Source: an uncultured Clostridium sp. | GTDB lineage: Bacteria > Bacillota > Clostridia > Peptostreptococcales > Peptostreptococcaceae | Length of the DNA stretch: 55,412 bases | Assembly (NCBI GenBank): GCA_945871955.1 | Contig: CAMBXR010000010.1 | Span: 1-55,412, forward strand | Reading direction: 5' to 3' | In this document: positions 1-7,735 of the stretch, in pieces | Layout of the letters: the number at the start of each line of letters is the position of its first letter | How positions within the stretch are numbered: position 1 is the first letter of the stretch | Position numbers and translations under genes: made by a program | Notes under the pieces: generated by a model | Told to the model about the DNA's origin: nothing | Databases searched by the model: none | What the model saw: only the letters and a program-made list of their open reading frames with translations

Positions 1-24
1 ACTGGAATGAAAACTCATTCCAGT
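1..24. repeat. Perfect hairpin at left edge
   Basis: A 10-bp perfect inverted repeat (ACTGGAATGA / TCATTCCAGT) with a 4-base loop lies at the very edge of the window. A short T-run follows after about 12 bases, so it may be the terminator of a gene outside the window. The tail is not directly adjacent, so the terminator reading is only moderately supported. Confidence 0.5.
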
Positions 25-147
25 TTAAAGTCCAACTTTTAGGGCGCAGAACAATTTAGGCTACTTTTATATATAACAATATGTTTTTATTTATAAAGAT
101 GATATAATAAAAGTATTATAAGTAAATATAGATAGAAAGGAAAGAAA

Positions 148-1110
148 ATGGAATCAATTACTTCAAAGTTAGTACAAAAATCAAAAGAAGCATTTATGAT
201 GGCTATCGAAATATATAATAAACCGACAATTCACTATAGAGTTGAAGGATTTAGTTTCTTTATATGTAATGCCTGGGAACTTATGTTGAAAGCACATATA
301 ATTAATAAGTTTGGAGAAGATAAAATTTATTATAAAGATAATCCAAATAGAACTATCACTTTAGAAAATAGTATAAATATGATATTTACAAATAAAAAAG
401 CTCCTCTAAGATTAAACTTAGAAAAAATAATAGAGCTTAGAAATACAAGTACTCACTTTATTACTGAAGAATATGAAATGATATATATACCATTATTTCA
501 ATCTTGTGTTTTCAATTTTATCGAAAAAATGCAGGAATTTCATAATGTTGATATGACAGAGGTAATACCTCAAAACTTTATAACTTTAGCTGTGAGTATG
601 AAATCTTTAAATGAATCTGAAATTAGAGCTAAATATCCAGAAGAAATTGCAAATAAGATGATTAATACTAATTCTACTATATCTGAAATGGTAGGTGAAA
701 ATAATTCTGGATTTGCTATAAGAATAGATCATTATCATTATATAACTAAAGATAAAAATAAAGCTACATCATTTGTTAGTATAGATAAAGATTCCGATGC
801 TAAAGTAAAAATAATAAAGGAACTTAAAGATCCAAATGATACACATAAGTATACAACTAAGAAATGTATAGTGGAGATAAATAAAAGGCTAGATAAATAT
901 AATATAGATTTAGATATTAATACATATCATTTTAATTTATTTTCAAAATATTTTAACCTTAAATCTAATGATAGATATTGTTATGTTCATAGGGTTGGAT
1001 CAAATCCAACATATAGTTATTCAATGCAGGCAATTGATTTTATAGTAGATGAAATAAAAAAAGATCCTGAAAATATTATTCAGAATCTTAAGGAAAAACT
1101 AAAAAAATAA
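148..1110 (+). CDS. DUF3644 HEPN-like protein, probable defence RNase
   Basis: 320-residue soluble protein that I recognise as DUF3644 from its N-terminal half (AIEIYNKPT at about 20-27, then VEGFSFFICNAWELMLKA at 32-49). DUF3644 has been placed in the HEPN superfamily, whose members are often RNases in toxin-antitoxin and phage-defence loci. The HEPN signature R-N-x3-H is present as RNTSTH at residues 98-103, so the ribonuclease site looks intact. The C-terminal part (about 150-320) is polar and lysine-rich and I do not recognise it. The start has a good AAAGGAAAG ribosome binding site. No antitoxin gene overlaps it; the next gene is a small zinc-ribbon protein 414 bp away and then an HsdR-like protein. 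RNase activity and a defence role are inferred from family and motif. Confidence 0.75.
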   Translation: MESITSKLVQKSKEAFMMAIEIYNKPTIHYRVEGFSFFICNAWELMLKAHIINKFGEDKIYYKDNPNRTITLENSINMIFTNKKAPLRLNLEKIIELRNTSTHFITEEYEMIYIPLFQSCVFNFIEKMQEFHNVDMTEVIPQNFITLAVSMKSLNESEIRAKYPEEIANKMINTNSTISEMVGENNSGFAIRIDHYHYITKDKNKATSFVSIDKDSDAKVKIIKELKDPNDTHKYTTKKCIVEINKRLDKYNIDLDINTYHFNLFSKYFNLKSNDRYCYVHRVGSNPTYSYSMQAIDFIVDEIKKDPENIIQNLKEKLKK

Positions 1111-1196
1111 GTCAACCCCAGGGGCAAAGGAATTCTCAGTTTTAAAAACTTACTCCCATTCGGGAACCCAGCCTTATCCTTCTCAAGTTAACTTAT
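1107..1196. ncRNA. Possible structured RNA element after the DUF3644 gene
   Basis: A stretch visibly richer in G+C than its surroundings is closed by a long-range 10-bp stem with one mismatch (1107-1116 with 1187-1196). Inside are CCCCAGGGG at 1116-1124, GTTTTAAAAAC near 1140 and CCC-ATTC-GGG at 1155-1164. It begins within the last codon and stop of the DUF3644 gene. It has no coding potential and does not match any riboswitch class that I can recall. It could be a 3'-UTR structure, a small RNA on either strand, or the end of an old mobile element; strand is undetermined. Confidence 0.35.
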
Positions 1197-1524
1197 TTAT
1201 ATTATAAAGTATATGCACTAATTTTGTCAATTATACATTAATAATTTAACGCCTCACACTTATAATAAATTAGCCTTATGCGTAGTGAGTCCTGTCAATG
1301 CTATTATATGCAATTTAAAGGGGATTGTAAACGTATATTCTATATGTAATAATAAAAAATTTATAAATTTAAATAAATTATTAAAAATTGAACACAACTA
1401 ATAATAAAATTAAATATACTGTATAATGATTAGAGCTCCAGAAACCTTCGAGGGCTAGGGCCTTTTTATTATAAATTAGTAGAAGCAATATACTGTAAAA
1501 TGTTATAAATAAGGAGAAACGTAC
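1111..1524. other. 414-bp noncoding gap with hairpins and a direct repeat
   Basis: No supported gene. It holds the folded element at 1107-1196, a CTCAC/GTGAG pair around 1252-1290, a terminator-like hairpin at 1433-1470 (AGCTCC...GGGCT followed by CCTTTTTATT), and a 16-bp direct repeat with one mismatch (AATATACTGTATAATG at 1413-1428, AATATACTGTAAAATG at 1487-1502). The first copy contains TATAAT. The two repeat copies flank the terminator-like hairpin, which looks like regulation of the following zinc-ribbon gene. Confidence 0.5.
1413..1502 (+). promoter_or_regulatory. Direct repeats flanking a terminator-like hairpin
   Basis: The repeated 16-mer AATATACTGTAtAATG (1413-1428 and 1487-1502) differs at one position and each copy contains a -10-like core. 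Between the copies a hairpin at 1433-1470 ends in a T-rich tail. The arrangement would suit tandem operators or tandem promoters with an attenuator upstream of the 66-residue zinc-ribbon gene. Function is inferred only from position. Confidence 0.35.
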
Positions 1525-1725
1525 ATGATAGAGAAAATAGATTTTTGTGAATTTTGTTTATATGATGTACATTATATAGTTAAAGAAAAAGAAGAGATAT
1601 ATTATGTAAGAGATAAAGAAATAAGATATATTTGTAAAGAGGCTTATTGCACAAAATGCAACAGTCCCATGTACATAGCTAAATTAAATGATGAAAATTT
1701 AGAATCACTTTATTCAAAGATTTAG
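1525..1725 (+). CDS. Small zinc-ribbon protein, like the N-terminal domain of YgiT/MqsA-type antitoxins
   Basis: 66 residues with two CxxC pairs (C8/C11 and C42/C45) and a further C37. The layout, CxxC then a beta-rich charged stretch ending in a second CxxC and an acidic segment (DDENLES-like ending), resembles the zinc-binding N-terminal domain of MqsA/YgiT-type antitoxins and of SocA-type proteins. The DNA-binding HTH half of those proteins is absent, so this is either a stand-alone zinc ribbon or a remnant. It has its own AGGAG ribosome binding site and its own terminator. It sits between two HEPN-containing genes, so an antitoxin-like role is possible but unproven. Confidence 0.6.
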   Translation: MIEKIDFCEFCLYDVHYIVKEKEEIYYVRDKEIRYICKEAYCTKCNSPMYIAKLNDENLESLYSKI

Positions 1726-1727
1726 TT

Positions 1728-1765
1728 TACTCCTTGTATAGAAATATGCAAGGGGTATTTTTTTT
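1728..1765 (+). terminator. Intrinsic terminator after the zinc-ribbon gene
   Basis: 9-bp stem TACTCCTTG / CAAGGGGTA (one G-U pair) followed directly by eight T residues. It separates the small gene from the HsdR-like gene. Confidence 0.85.
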
Positions 1766-1817
1766 AGAAATTATGTTATAATCATAGAAAAAAGAAATAA
1801 ACTAAGGGGAATGAAAT

Positions 1818-4800
1818 ATGTTAGGAAATTTCAACTTTCTAAGGAAGAAAAAAATATTTAAAAGTTTTTCAGCTCAATGTATAGAAGCAGAAAAAAGTAT
1901 ATTAGTAAGTCCAGCTACTACTGCTATTTTATCAAGAAGGGCTTTAGAACTAGCTGTAAAATGGCTATACAGTTTTGATGATGATTTAAAACTTCCATAT
2001 CAAGATAACTTATCAAGTTTAATACATAACCATACTTTTTTAGACCTTATAGATGAGCAAATGTTACCACTTTTAAAATATATCATAAAATTAGGAAATG
2101 TATCAGTTCATACAAATTCAAACATAAGTAGAGAAGAAGCAATTTTATCCCTTCACAATTTACACCAGTTTGTATCATGGATAGATTATTGTTATGCAGA
2201 TGAATATACTGCCACAGATTTTGATGAAAGCATATTATTAAAAGGTGAAGACAAGAAAACAAGCATAGAAGAAAGAAAAGATTTATATGAGAAACTAAGT
2301 TCTAAAGATAAAGCAATAGAAGAAATCAGAAAAGAAAATGAAGAACTTAGAAAACAACTAACTGAAAAGAGAAAAGCTAACACAGAAAATTATAACTTTA
2401 ATATAGATGAAATTAGCGAATATGAAACTAGAAAAAGATATATTGATGTTGAGCTAAAACTTGCAGGTTGGGAATTTAACAAAGATATAGTAGAAGAACA
2501 AGAAGTTAGTGGTATGCCAAATAACACAGGTGTAGGATTTGTAGATTATGTGTTATATGGTAATAATGGAAAACCTCTAGCAGTAGTAGAGGCAAAAAGA
2601 AGTAGTAAAGATCCTAAAATTGGCTCTCAACAAGCAAAACTTTATGCTGATTGTTTAGAAAAACAGTACAAGCAAAGACCAATAATATTCTTTACTAATG
2701 GCTTTGAAACATTTATGCTAAATGATTATGAAGGATATAGTGAAAGAAAAGTATATGGTTTCTTTAAAAAAGACGAATTACAGTTAATTATAGATAGAAG
2801 AAATACTAAAAAGCCTTTTACAAATATTGAGATAAAAGATGAAATATCAAATAGATATTATCAAAAAGAAGCTATAATTTCAGTATGTGAAGCTATGGAA
2901 AAGAAACAAAGAAAATTCCTAATAGTAGCTGCAACAGGAACTGGAAAAACTAGAACAGCCATATCTGTGGTGGATGTACTTATGAGACATAATTGGGTAA
3001 AGAATGTGTTATTTTTAGCTGATAGAAAAGCTTTAGTAAAACAAGCTAAAAAGAACTTTTCTAAGCTACTTCCTAATTTAGCTCTTTGTAATATGTTAGA
3101 TAGTAGGGATAATCCAGAGGAAGCTAGAATGATATTTTCCACATATCCAACGATGATGAATGCCATAGATGATACTAAGTCAAAGGACGGAAAGAGGTTA
3201 TTTACACCAGGTCATTTTGATTTAATTATAATAGATGAATCACATAGAAGTATTTATAAGAAATACAAAGCTATATTTGAGTATTTTGATGCTTGTTTAT
3301 TAGGTCTTACAGCTACTCCTAAGGATGATATTGATAAAAATACTTATTCTATTTTTGATTTGGAAAATAATGTGCCGACTTATGCTTATGAGTTTGAAAC
3401 AGCAGTTGATGATGGGTACTTAGTTGATTATAAGACTTTGGAATTTAAGTCGAAAATAATGGAAAATGGAATTAAATATGATGAGCTATCTGAAGAAGAG
3501 AAAGAAGAATACGAAAATACTTTTGATGATAATGAAACAATAGGAGATGAAATATCCAATTCGGCTATAAACAACTGGTTATTTAATGCTGATACTATAG
3601 ATTTAGTTTTAGATAATTTAATGGAAAAGGGATTAAAAGTTGAAGGTGGAGATAAATTAGGAAAGACTATAATATTTGCCAAAAGTCATAGACATGCTCA
3701 GGCTATAGTAGAGAGATTTAATAAAAAATATCCTCATCTTGGTGGAGATTTTGCGAAGGTTATAGATTATAGTATAAATTATGTAGATACTTTAATAGAT
3801 GATTTTAGTGAAAAAAATAAGTTGCCACAAATAGCTGTATCTGTTGATATGCTTGACACAGGAATTGATATACCTGAAATCTTAAACTTAGTATTCTTTA
3901 AAAAAGTTAAGTCTAAAACTAAGTTTTGGCAAATGATAGGTAGAGGAACTAGATTATGTCCTGATTTATTAGGTATAGGTATGGATAAAGAAGAGTTCTT
4001 GATATTTGATTTTTGTAACAATTTTGAATTTTTCAGGGCAAATCCTAAAGGATATGAAAGTAAAAATGTAGGAACATTAACTGAGAAATTATTCAATGTA
4101 AAAGTTGATATTATAAGAGAATTACAATATTTAAAATATAGTGATGAAGAATATGTGAATTATAGGAGTGACTTACTTAAAGAAGTTTTTGCAAGTTTAA
4201 ATGAATTACATGATGAAAGTTTCAGAGTAAGAATGAATTTGAAATATGTTCATAAATACAAAAACAAAGAAATATGGAATACTTTAAATACTATTACTAC
4301 AAATGAAATAAAAGAATATATTTCACCACTTATAACATCAATTAATGATGATGAGTTGGCAAAGAGATTTGATATGATTATGTATTCAATACAGTTGGCT
4401 CATTTACAGGGGAATAATGCAACTAAATCGATAAAAAACGTCATATATACAGCAGAAGTATTATCAAAATTAGGAACTATTCCAGAAGTGAAAGCTCAAA
4501 AACATACTATAGACATGGTAAGAACAGAAGAGTTTTGGAAGGATGTAGATGTATTCCAGTTAGATAGTGTTAGAGAAGCTTTAAGAGATTTAATTAAGTA
4601 CATAGAAAGAGAAACTCAAAAGATTTATTATACTAAGTTTGATGATATGATAATTGCAGAAGAGAGTCATTCAGCTATGTATAATGTAAATGATTTGAAA
4701 AACTACAGAAAGAAAGTAGAGCATTATTTAAAAGAGCATCAAGATGATATGGCAGTGTATAAACTTAGAAATAATAAAAAGCTTACTAAACAGGATTTAA

Positions 4801-5165
4801 AAACATTGGAAGACATAATGTGGACAGAGCTTGGCAGTGTATCAGATTATGAAAAGGAATTTGGTAAAATGCCTGTTGGAAAACTTGTTAGAAAAATAGT
4901 AGGACTAGATAGAAGTGCTGCGAATGATGCCTTTTCACAGTTTTTAAATAGTGAAAGTTTAAATTCTCATCAAATACACTTTGTTAAGATGATAGTTGAT
5001 TATGTTGTAGTTAATGGATTTATTGAAGATAATAGTGTTCTTATGCAAGATCCATTTAGAAGTGTGGGAAGTATTACTCAGTTATTTAGAGATAACATGG
5101 ATGATGCTAGAGCTATTATGGGTGTAATTGCTCAGATTAAGAAAAATTCTGAGGAAGTTGTATAA
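1818..5165 (+). CDS. HsdR-like type I restriction subunit / DEAD-DEAH helicase, without HsdM or HsdS nearby
   Basis: 1115 residues with the order expected of an EcoEI-type R subunit. Residues about 1-130 are a DUF4145-like HEPN-related domain (LGNVSVH at 92-98, with G replacing the usual R of R-N-x3-H). A coiled-coil stretch at about 150-190 follows. The HSDR_N PD-(D/E)XK nuclease covers about 200-330 (D243, E258-A-K260). The superfamily 2 helicase has Walker A ATGTGKT at 372-378, DESH at 473-476 and GLTATP at 496-501, and the Q-x2-G-R-x-TR motif VI is present as QMIGRGTRL. The C-terminal 300 residues fit the EcoEI_R_C region. In type I systems this subunit translocates DNA by ATP hydrolysis and cuts it, but it needs HsdM and HsdS, and neither is found here: the next gene is nrdE. 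It could be an orphan subunit served by HsdM/HsdS elsewhere or a stand-alone defence helicase-nuclease. Start supported by AAGGGGA. Confidence 0.85.
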   Translation: MLGNFNFLRKKKIFKSFSAQCIEAEKSILVSPATTAILSRRALELAVKWLYSFDDDLKLPYQDNLSSLIHNHTFLDLIDEQMLPLLKYIIKLGNVSVHTNSNISREEAILSLHNLHQFVSWIDYCYADEYTATDFDESILLKGEDKKTSIEERKDLYEKLSSKDKAIEEIRKENEELRKQLTEKRKANTENYNFNIDEISEYETRKRYIDVELKLAGWEFNKDIVEEQEVSGMPNNTGVGFVDYVLYGNNGKPLAVVEAKRSSKDPKIGSQQAKLYADCLEKQYKQRPIIFFTNGFETFMLNDYEGYSERKVYGFFKKDELQLIIDRRNTKKPFTNIEIKDEISNRYYQKEAIISVCEAMEKKQRKFLIVAATGTGKTRTAISVVDVLMRHNWVKNVLFLADRKALVKQAKKNFSKLLPNLALCNMLDSRDNPEEARMIFSTYPTMMNAIDDTKSKDGKRLFTPGHFDLIIIDESHRSIYKKYKAIFEYFDACLLGLTATPKDDIDKNTYSIFDLENNVPTYAYEFETAVDDGYLVDYKTLEFKSKIMENGIKYDELSEEEKEEYENTFDDNETIGDEISNSAINNWLFNADTIDLVLDNLMEKGLKVEGGDKLGKTIIFAKSHRHAQAIVERFNKKYPHLGGDFAKVIDYSINYVDTLIDDFSEKNKLPQIAVSVDMLDTGIDIPEILNLVFFKKVKSKTKFWQMIGRGTRLCPDLLGIGMDKEEFLIFDFCNNFEFFRANPKGYESKNVGTLTEKLFNVKVDIIRELQYLKYSDEEYVNYRSDLLKEVFASLNELHDESFRVRMNLKYVHKYKNKEIWNTLNTITTNEIKEYISPLITSINDDELAKRFDMIMYSIQLAHLQGNNATKSIKNVIYTAEVLSKLGTIPEVKAQKHTIDMVRTEEFWKDVDVFQLDSVREALRDLIKYIERETQKIYYTKFDDMIIAEESHSAMYNVNDLKNYRKKVEHYLKEHQDDMAVYKLRNNKKLTKQDLKTLEDIMWTELGSVSDYEKEFGKMPVGKLVRKIVGLDRSAANDAFSQFLNSESLNSHQIHFVKMIVDYVVVNGFIEDNSVLMQDPFRSVGSITQLFRDNMDDARAIMGVIAQIKKNSEEVV

Positions 5166-5193
5166 GGTAAATAAGTATAAAAATAATTAAATA

Positions 5194-5252
5194 AAAACTC
5201 CTCCTTAAAGTAAACAAATCATAAATTGTTGAAATAAGGAGGAGTTTTTTTT
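5194..5252 (+). terminator. Strong intrinsic terminator after the HsdR-like gene
   Basis: Perfect 14-bp stem (5194-5207 with 5235-5248, core CTCCTCC/GGAGGAG) followed by a run of T. It insulates the restriction gene from the nrd locus. Confidence 0.9.
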
Positions 5253-5424
5253 ATGCAATTATAAACTAAATATTTCTTCAAATTAATATCAATATAATCG
5301 AAGACATAGATATTAATAATTAGAGAATGCTAATAATTAGATTATTTCAGTATTTAGATAAATTACTTAGAGACAACTCTTTTAATTTGTTGTCTATTTT
5401 CAGTTAAAAAAGGATGATGATTAT

Positions 5425-5481
5425 ATGAGTAAAAGTAAAATTAAAACTTGGAAATTTAAAGTTTTTATAAAAAGAGTTTAA
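5425..5481 (+). CDS. Tiny basic peptide, uncertain
   Basis: 18-codon frame encoding MSKSKIKTWKFKVFIKRV, with an AAGGATG ribosome binding site at a usable distance and an upstream 7-bp hairpin. The peptide carries eight Lys/Arg residues and hydrophobic residues in the second half. It could be a leader peptide, a small cationic peptide or a chance frame. Its end lies inside the proposed nrdE promoter, which argues for chance or for a leader role. Confidence 0.25.
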   Translation: MSKSKIKTWKFKVFIKRV

Positions 5482-5548
5482 ACTAAAAATAATCTGGTAT
5501 ATACTACATGTGGTGTTTATAGAAGATATAAACAACTATATGTAGTAT
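5477..5548 (+). promoter_or_regulatory. nrdEF promoter with tandem NrdR boxes
   Basis: Two palindromic sites, ATACTACATGTGGTGT (5501-5516) and ACTATATGTAGT (5535-5546), resemble the NrdR box consensus (ACACTATATATAGTGT-like). Matching bases are exactly 32 bp apart, i.e. three helical turns, as is typical of NrdR box pairs. A candidate promoter (TTTAAA at 5477-5482, 17 bp, TATACT at 5500-5505) has its -10 inside the first box, so NrdR binding would block RNA polymerase. NrdR itself is not encoded here. Confidence 0.75.
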
Positions 5549-5623
5549 TAAAAATGAATACATACTAACACATATAAGAGTAAAGTATAAACACTGAACA
5601 AATGTATTAAAAGGATGGTAAAT

Positions 5624-7723
5624 ATGAACTGGATAGAACTTAACAATCAAGTTATTATAAAAGATGAATTTGGAAGATATCAACTGGAAAAGGACAAAGA
5701 AGCTTTAAAAAGTTATATCGAGGAATATGTTACACCAAAACTAATGAAATTCAATTCTTTAGAAGAAAGACTTTCTTACTTAATAAAAAACAATTATTAT
5801 TCTAAAGAAGTTATAAATAAATACACTGTTGAATTTATAAATAAAGTATATAAATATATATGTGATTGTGATTTCAACTTCCAATCATATATGAGTGCAA
5901 ATAAATTTTATCAAAATTATGCTTTAAAAAGCGATGATGGTAAAATGATTCTTGAAGACTACAATGATAAGGTACTAATAGTATCACTAGCACTTGCTGA
6001 TGGTGATGAGACTTTAGCTCTTGATCTAGCTGATAAACTTGTCAAACAAGAATTCCAACCAGCAACACCTACCTTCTTAAATGCAGGTAGAGCAAGAGCA
6101 GGTGAGATGGTTTCTTGTTTTCTATTATCAGTAGAAGATAGTACAGAAGGAATTTCCTATGCCATATCTTCATCAAACCACTTATCAAAAATTGGTGGAG
6201 GAGTTGCCCTTAATTTAAGTAGATTAAGAGCAAGTGGTGAATCAATCAAGGGAATAGAGGGAGCTTCTGGAGGGCCTGTTGGTGTGGCTAAAATGTTAGA
6301 GCAATCATTTAGTTACTTCAACCAAATGGGAGCTAGACAAGGTGCAGGAGCAGTTTACTTAAGTGTTTTCCACCCAGATTTTGAATTATTAATGGATACG
6401 AAAAAAATAAATGCCGATGAAAAAGTAAGATTGGCAAGTTTATCTCTTGGTGCAATTATTCATGACAAATTTATGGAACTAGCAGAAAAAAATGAAAAAG
6501 CCTATGCATTTTATCCTCATTCTGTTTTCAAAAAATATGGTATCCATATGGACGATATGAAAATGGATGAATGGTATGACAAACTAGCAGCAGATGATGA
6601 TATTAGAAAAAAAGAAATAAACCCAAGACAAATGTTAACTAAAATAGCACAGATGCAACAAGAAAGTGGATATCCGTATACAGTATTTATTGATACTGCC
6701 AACAAAGAACACGTTCTAAAAGATGTTGGCTTAGTTAAGATGTCCAACTTATGTTGTGAAATATTCCAGTATCAAACGTCTTCTGATATAAAAGGTTATG
6801 GAGATGAAAATAGATGGGGACAAGATATAAGTTGTAACCTAGGCTCACTTAATATTGCCAATGTTATGGACAATAAGGACGTAGAAAAAACAGTTAAAAC
6901 TGCAATCAAAGCCTTAACATTTGTTTCAAATAAAACAGATATTAAACAAGTACCAACAGTGAAAAACGGTAATGATAAATCACATTCCATAGGACTTGGT
7001 GCAATGAACTTACATGGATATTTAGTAAGAGAAAATATACTTTATACATCAGCTGAAGCAGTTGAGTTTTGTGATGTATTTTTTGCCATGATAAGATACT
7101 ATGCAATCAAAGCTTCAATGGAAATTGCAATAGAAAGAAAAGAAAGATTTGATGGATTTGAAAAATCAGAATATGCAAAGGGTAAAGATAGTGAAGTTTT
7201 AGCAAAATACTATAACAACTCATATCTGCCAAAGAGCGAAACTATTAAAAAATTATTTGAAGGAATTTATATACCAACTAAAGAAGATTGGGCAAAATTA
7301 TTAGATGAAGTAAAAGTAAATGGTATATACAATGCTTACTTAACTGCCATAGCACCAACTCAAAGTATAAGTTATGTGCAAAATGCAACTTCAAGTATAA
7401 TGCCAATAACTGAGCCAGTGGAAGTGAGAACTTATGGTGACTCAACTACAATTTACCCAATGCCATTTTTAACAAATGAAAATATGTTATATTATCAATC
7501 AGGATACAGAATGGATATGAGAAAAGTTATAGATATAGTTGCAACTACCCAACAACACGTGGATCAAGGAATATCAACAACATTATTTGTAACAGATGAT
7601 AAAACAACTAGAGATATAGCAAGATACTATATTTATGCATATAAAAAAGGATTAAAAAGTTTATATTACACAAGAACAAAAATGACAAGAGAAGACAATG
7701 AATGTCTAATGTGTTCAGTATAG
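5624..7723 (+). CDS. nrdE: Class Ib ribonucleoside-diphosphate reductase, alpha subunit
   Basis: 699 residues; reduces ribonucleoside diphosphates to deoxyribonucleotides together with NrdF. Expected residues are visible: redox cysteine C165 (EMVSCFL), the N-x-C-x-E active-site triplet as N375, C377 and E379 (NLCCE), the second redox cysteine C404 (SCNLGSLN), and a C-terminal C694-x2-C697 pair for external reduction. There is no N-terminal ATP cone, as usual for NrdE. The upstream in-frame ATG at 5615 overlaps the AAGGA sequence; the ATG at 5624 sits 8 bases after it and is the better start. nrdF follows after 12 bp. The operon lacks nrdI and nrdH, which normally activate and reduce class Ib enzymes, so those must be elsewhere. 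Regulation by NrdR is indicated by the upstream boxes. Confidence 0.95.
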   Translation: MNWIELNNQVIIKDEFGRYQLEKDKEALKSYIEEYVTPKLMKFNSLEERLSYLIKNNYYSKEVINKYTVEFINKVYKYICDCDFNFQSYMSANKFYQNYALKSDDGKMILEDYNDKVLIVSLALADGDETLALDLADKLVKQEFQPATPTFLNAGRARAGEMVSCFLLSVEDSTEGISYAISSSNHLSKIGGGVALNLSRLRASGESIKGIEGASGGPVGVAKMLEQSFSYFNQMGARQGAGAVYLSVFHPDFELLMDTKKINADEKVRLASLSLGAIIHDKFMELAEKNEKAYAFYPHSVFKKYGIHMDDMKMDEWYDKLAADDDIRKKEINPRQMLTKIAQMQQESGYPYTVFIDTANKEHVLKDVGLVKMSNLCCEIFQYQTSSDIKGYGDENRWGQDISCNLGSLNIANVMDNKDVEKTVKTAIKALTFVSNKTDIKQVPTVKNGNDKSHSIGLGAMNLHGYLVRENILYTSAEAVEFCDVFFAMIRYYAIKASMEIAIERKERFDGFEKSEYAKGKDSEVLAKYYNNSYLPKSETIKKLFEGIYIPTKEDWAKLLDEVKVNGIYNAYLTAIAPTQSISYVQNATSSIMPITEPVEVRTYGDSTTIYPMPFLTNENMLYYQSGYRMDMRKVIDIVATTQQHVDQGISTTLFVTDDKTTRDIARYYIYAYKKGLKSLYYTRTKMTREDNECLMCSV

Positions 7724-7735
7724 GGAGAGTAAATT

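Larger units (their letters stand above)
5253..5623. other. Noncoding gap upstream of nrdE
   Basis: Holds a repeated TAATAATTAGA element near 5314-5342, a 7-bp hairpin AGACAAC/GTTGTCT at 5371-5395, a tiny 18-codon reading frame at 5425-5481, and the nrdE promoter with two NrdR-like boxes. Nothing else was recognised. Confidence 0.5.

Noticed and set aside
1-1524. Insertion sequence or prophage end at the left edge
   Set aside because: Hairpins are present but there is no transposase, integrase, target duplication or att-like repeat pair.
5615-7723. Longer nrdE start at ATG 5615
   Set aside because: This ATG overlaps the AAGGA ribosome binding site; ATG 5624 lies 8 bases after it and gives the usual NrdE N-terminus.
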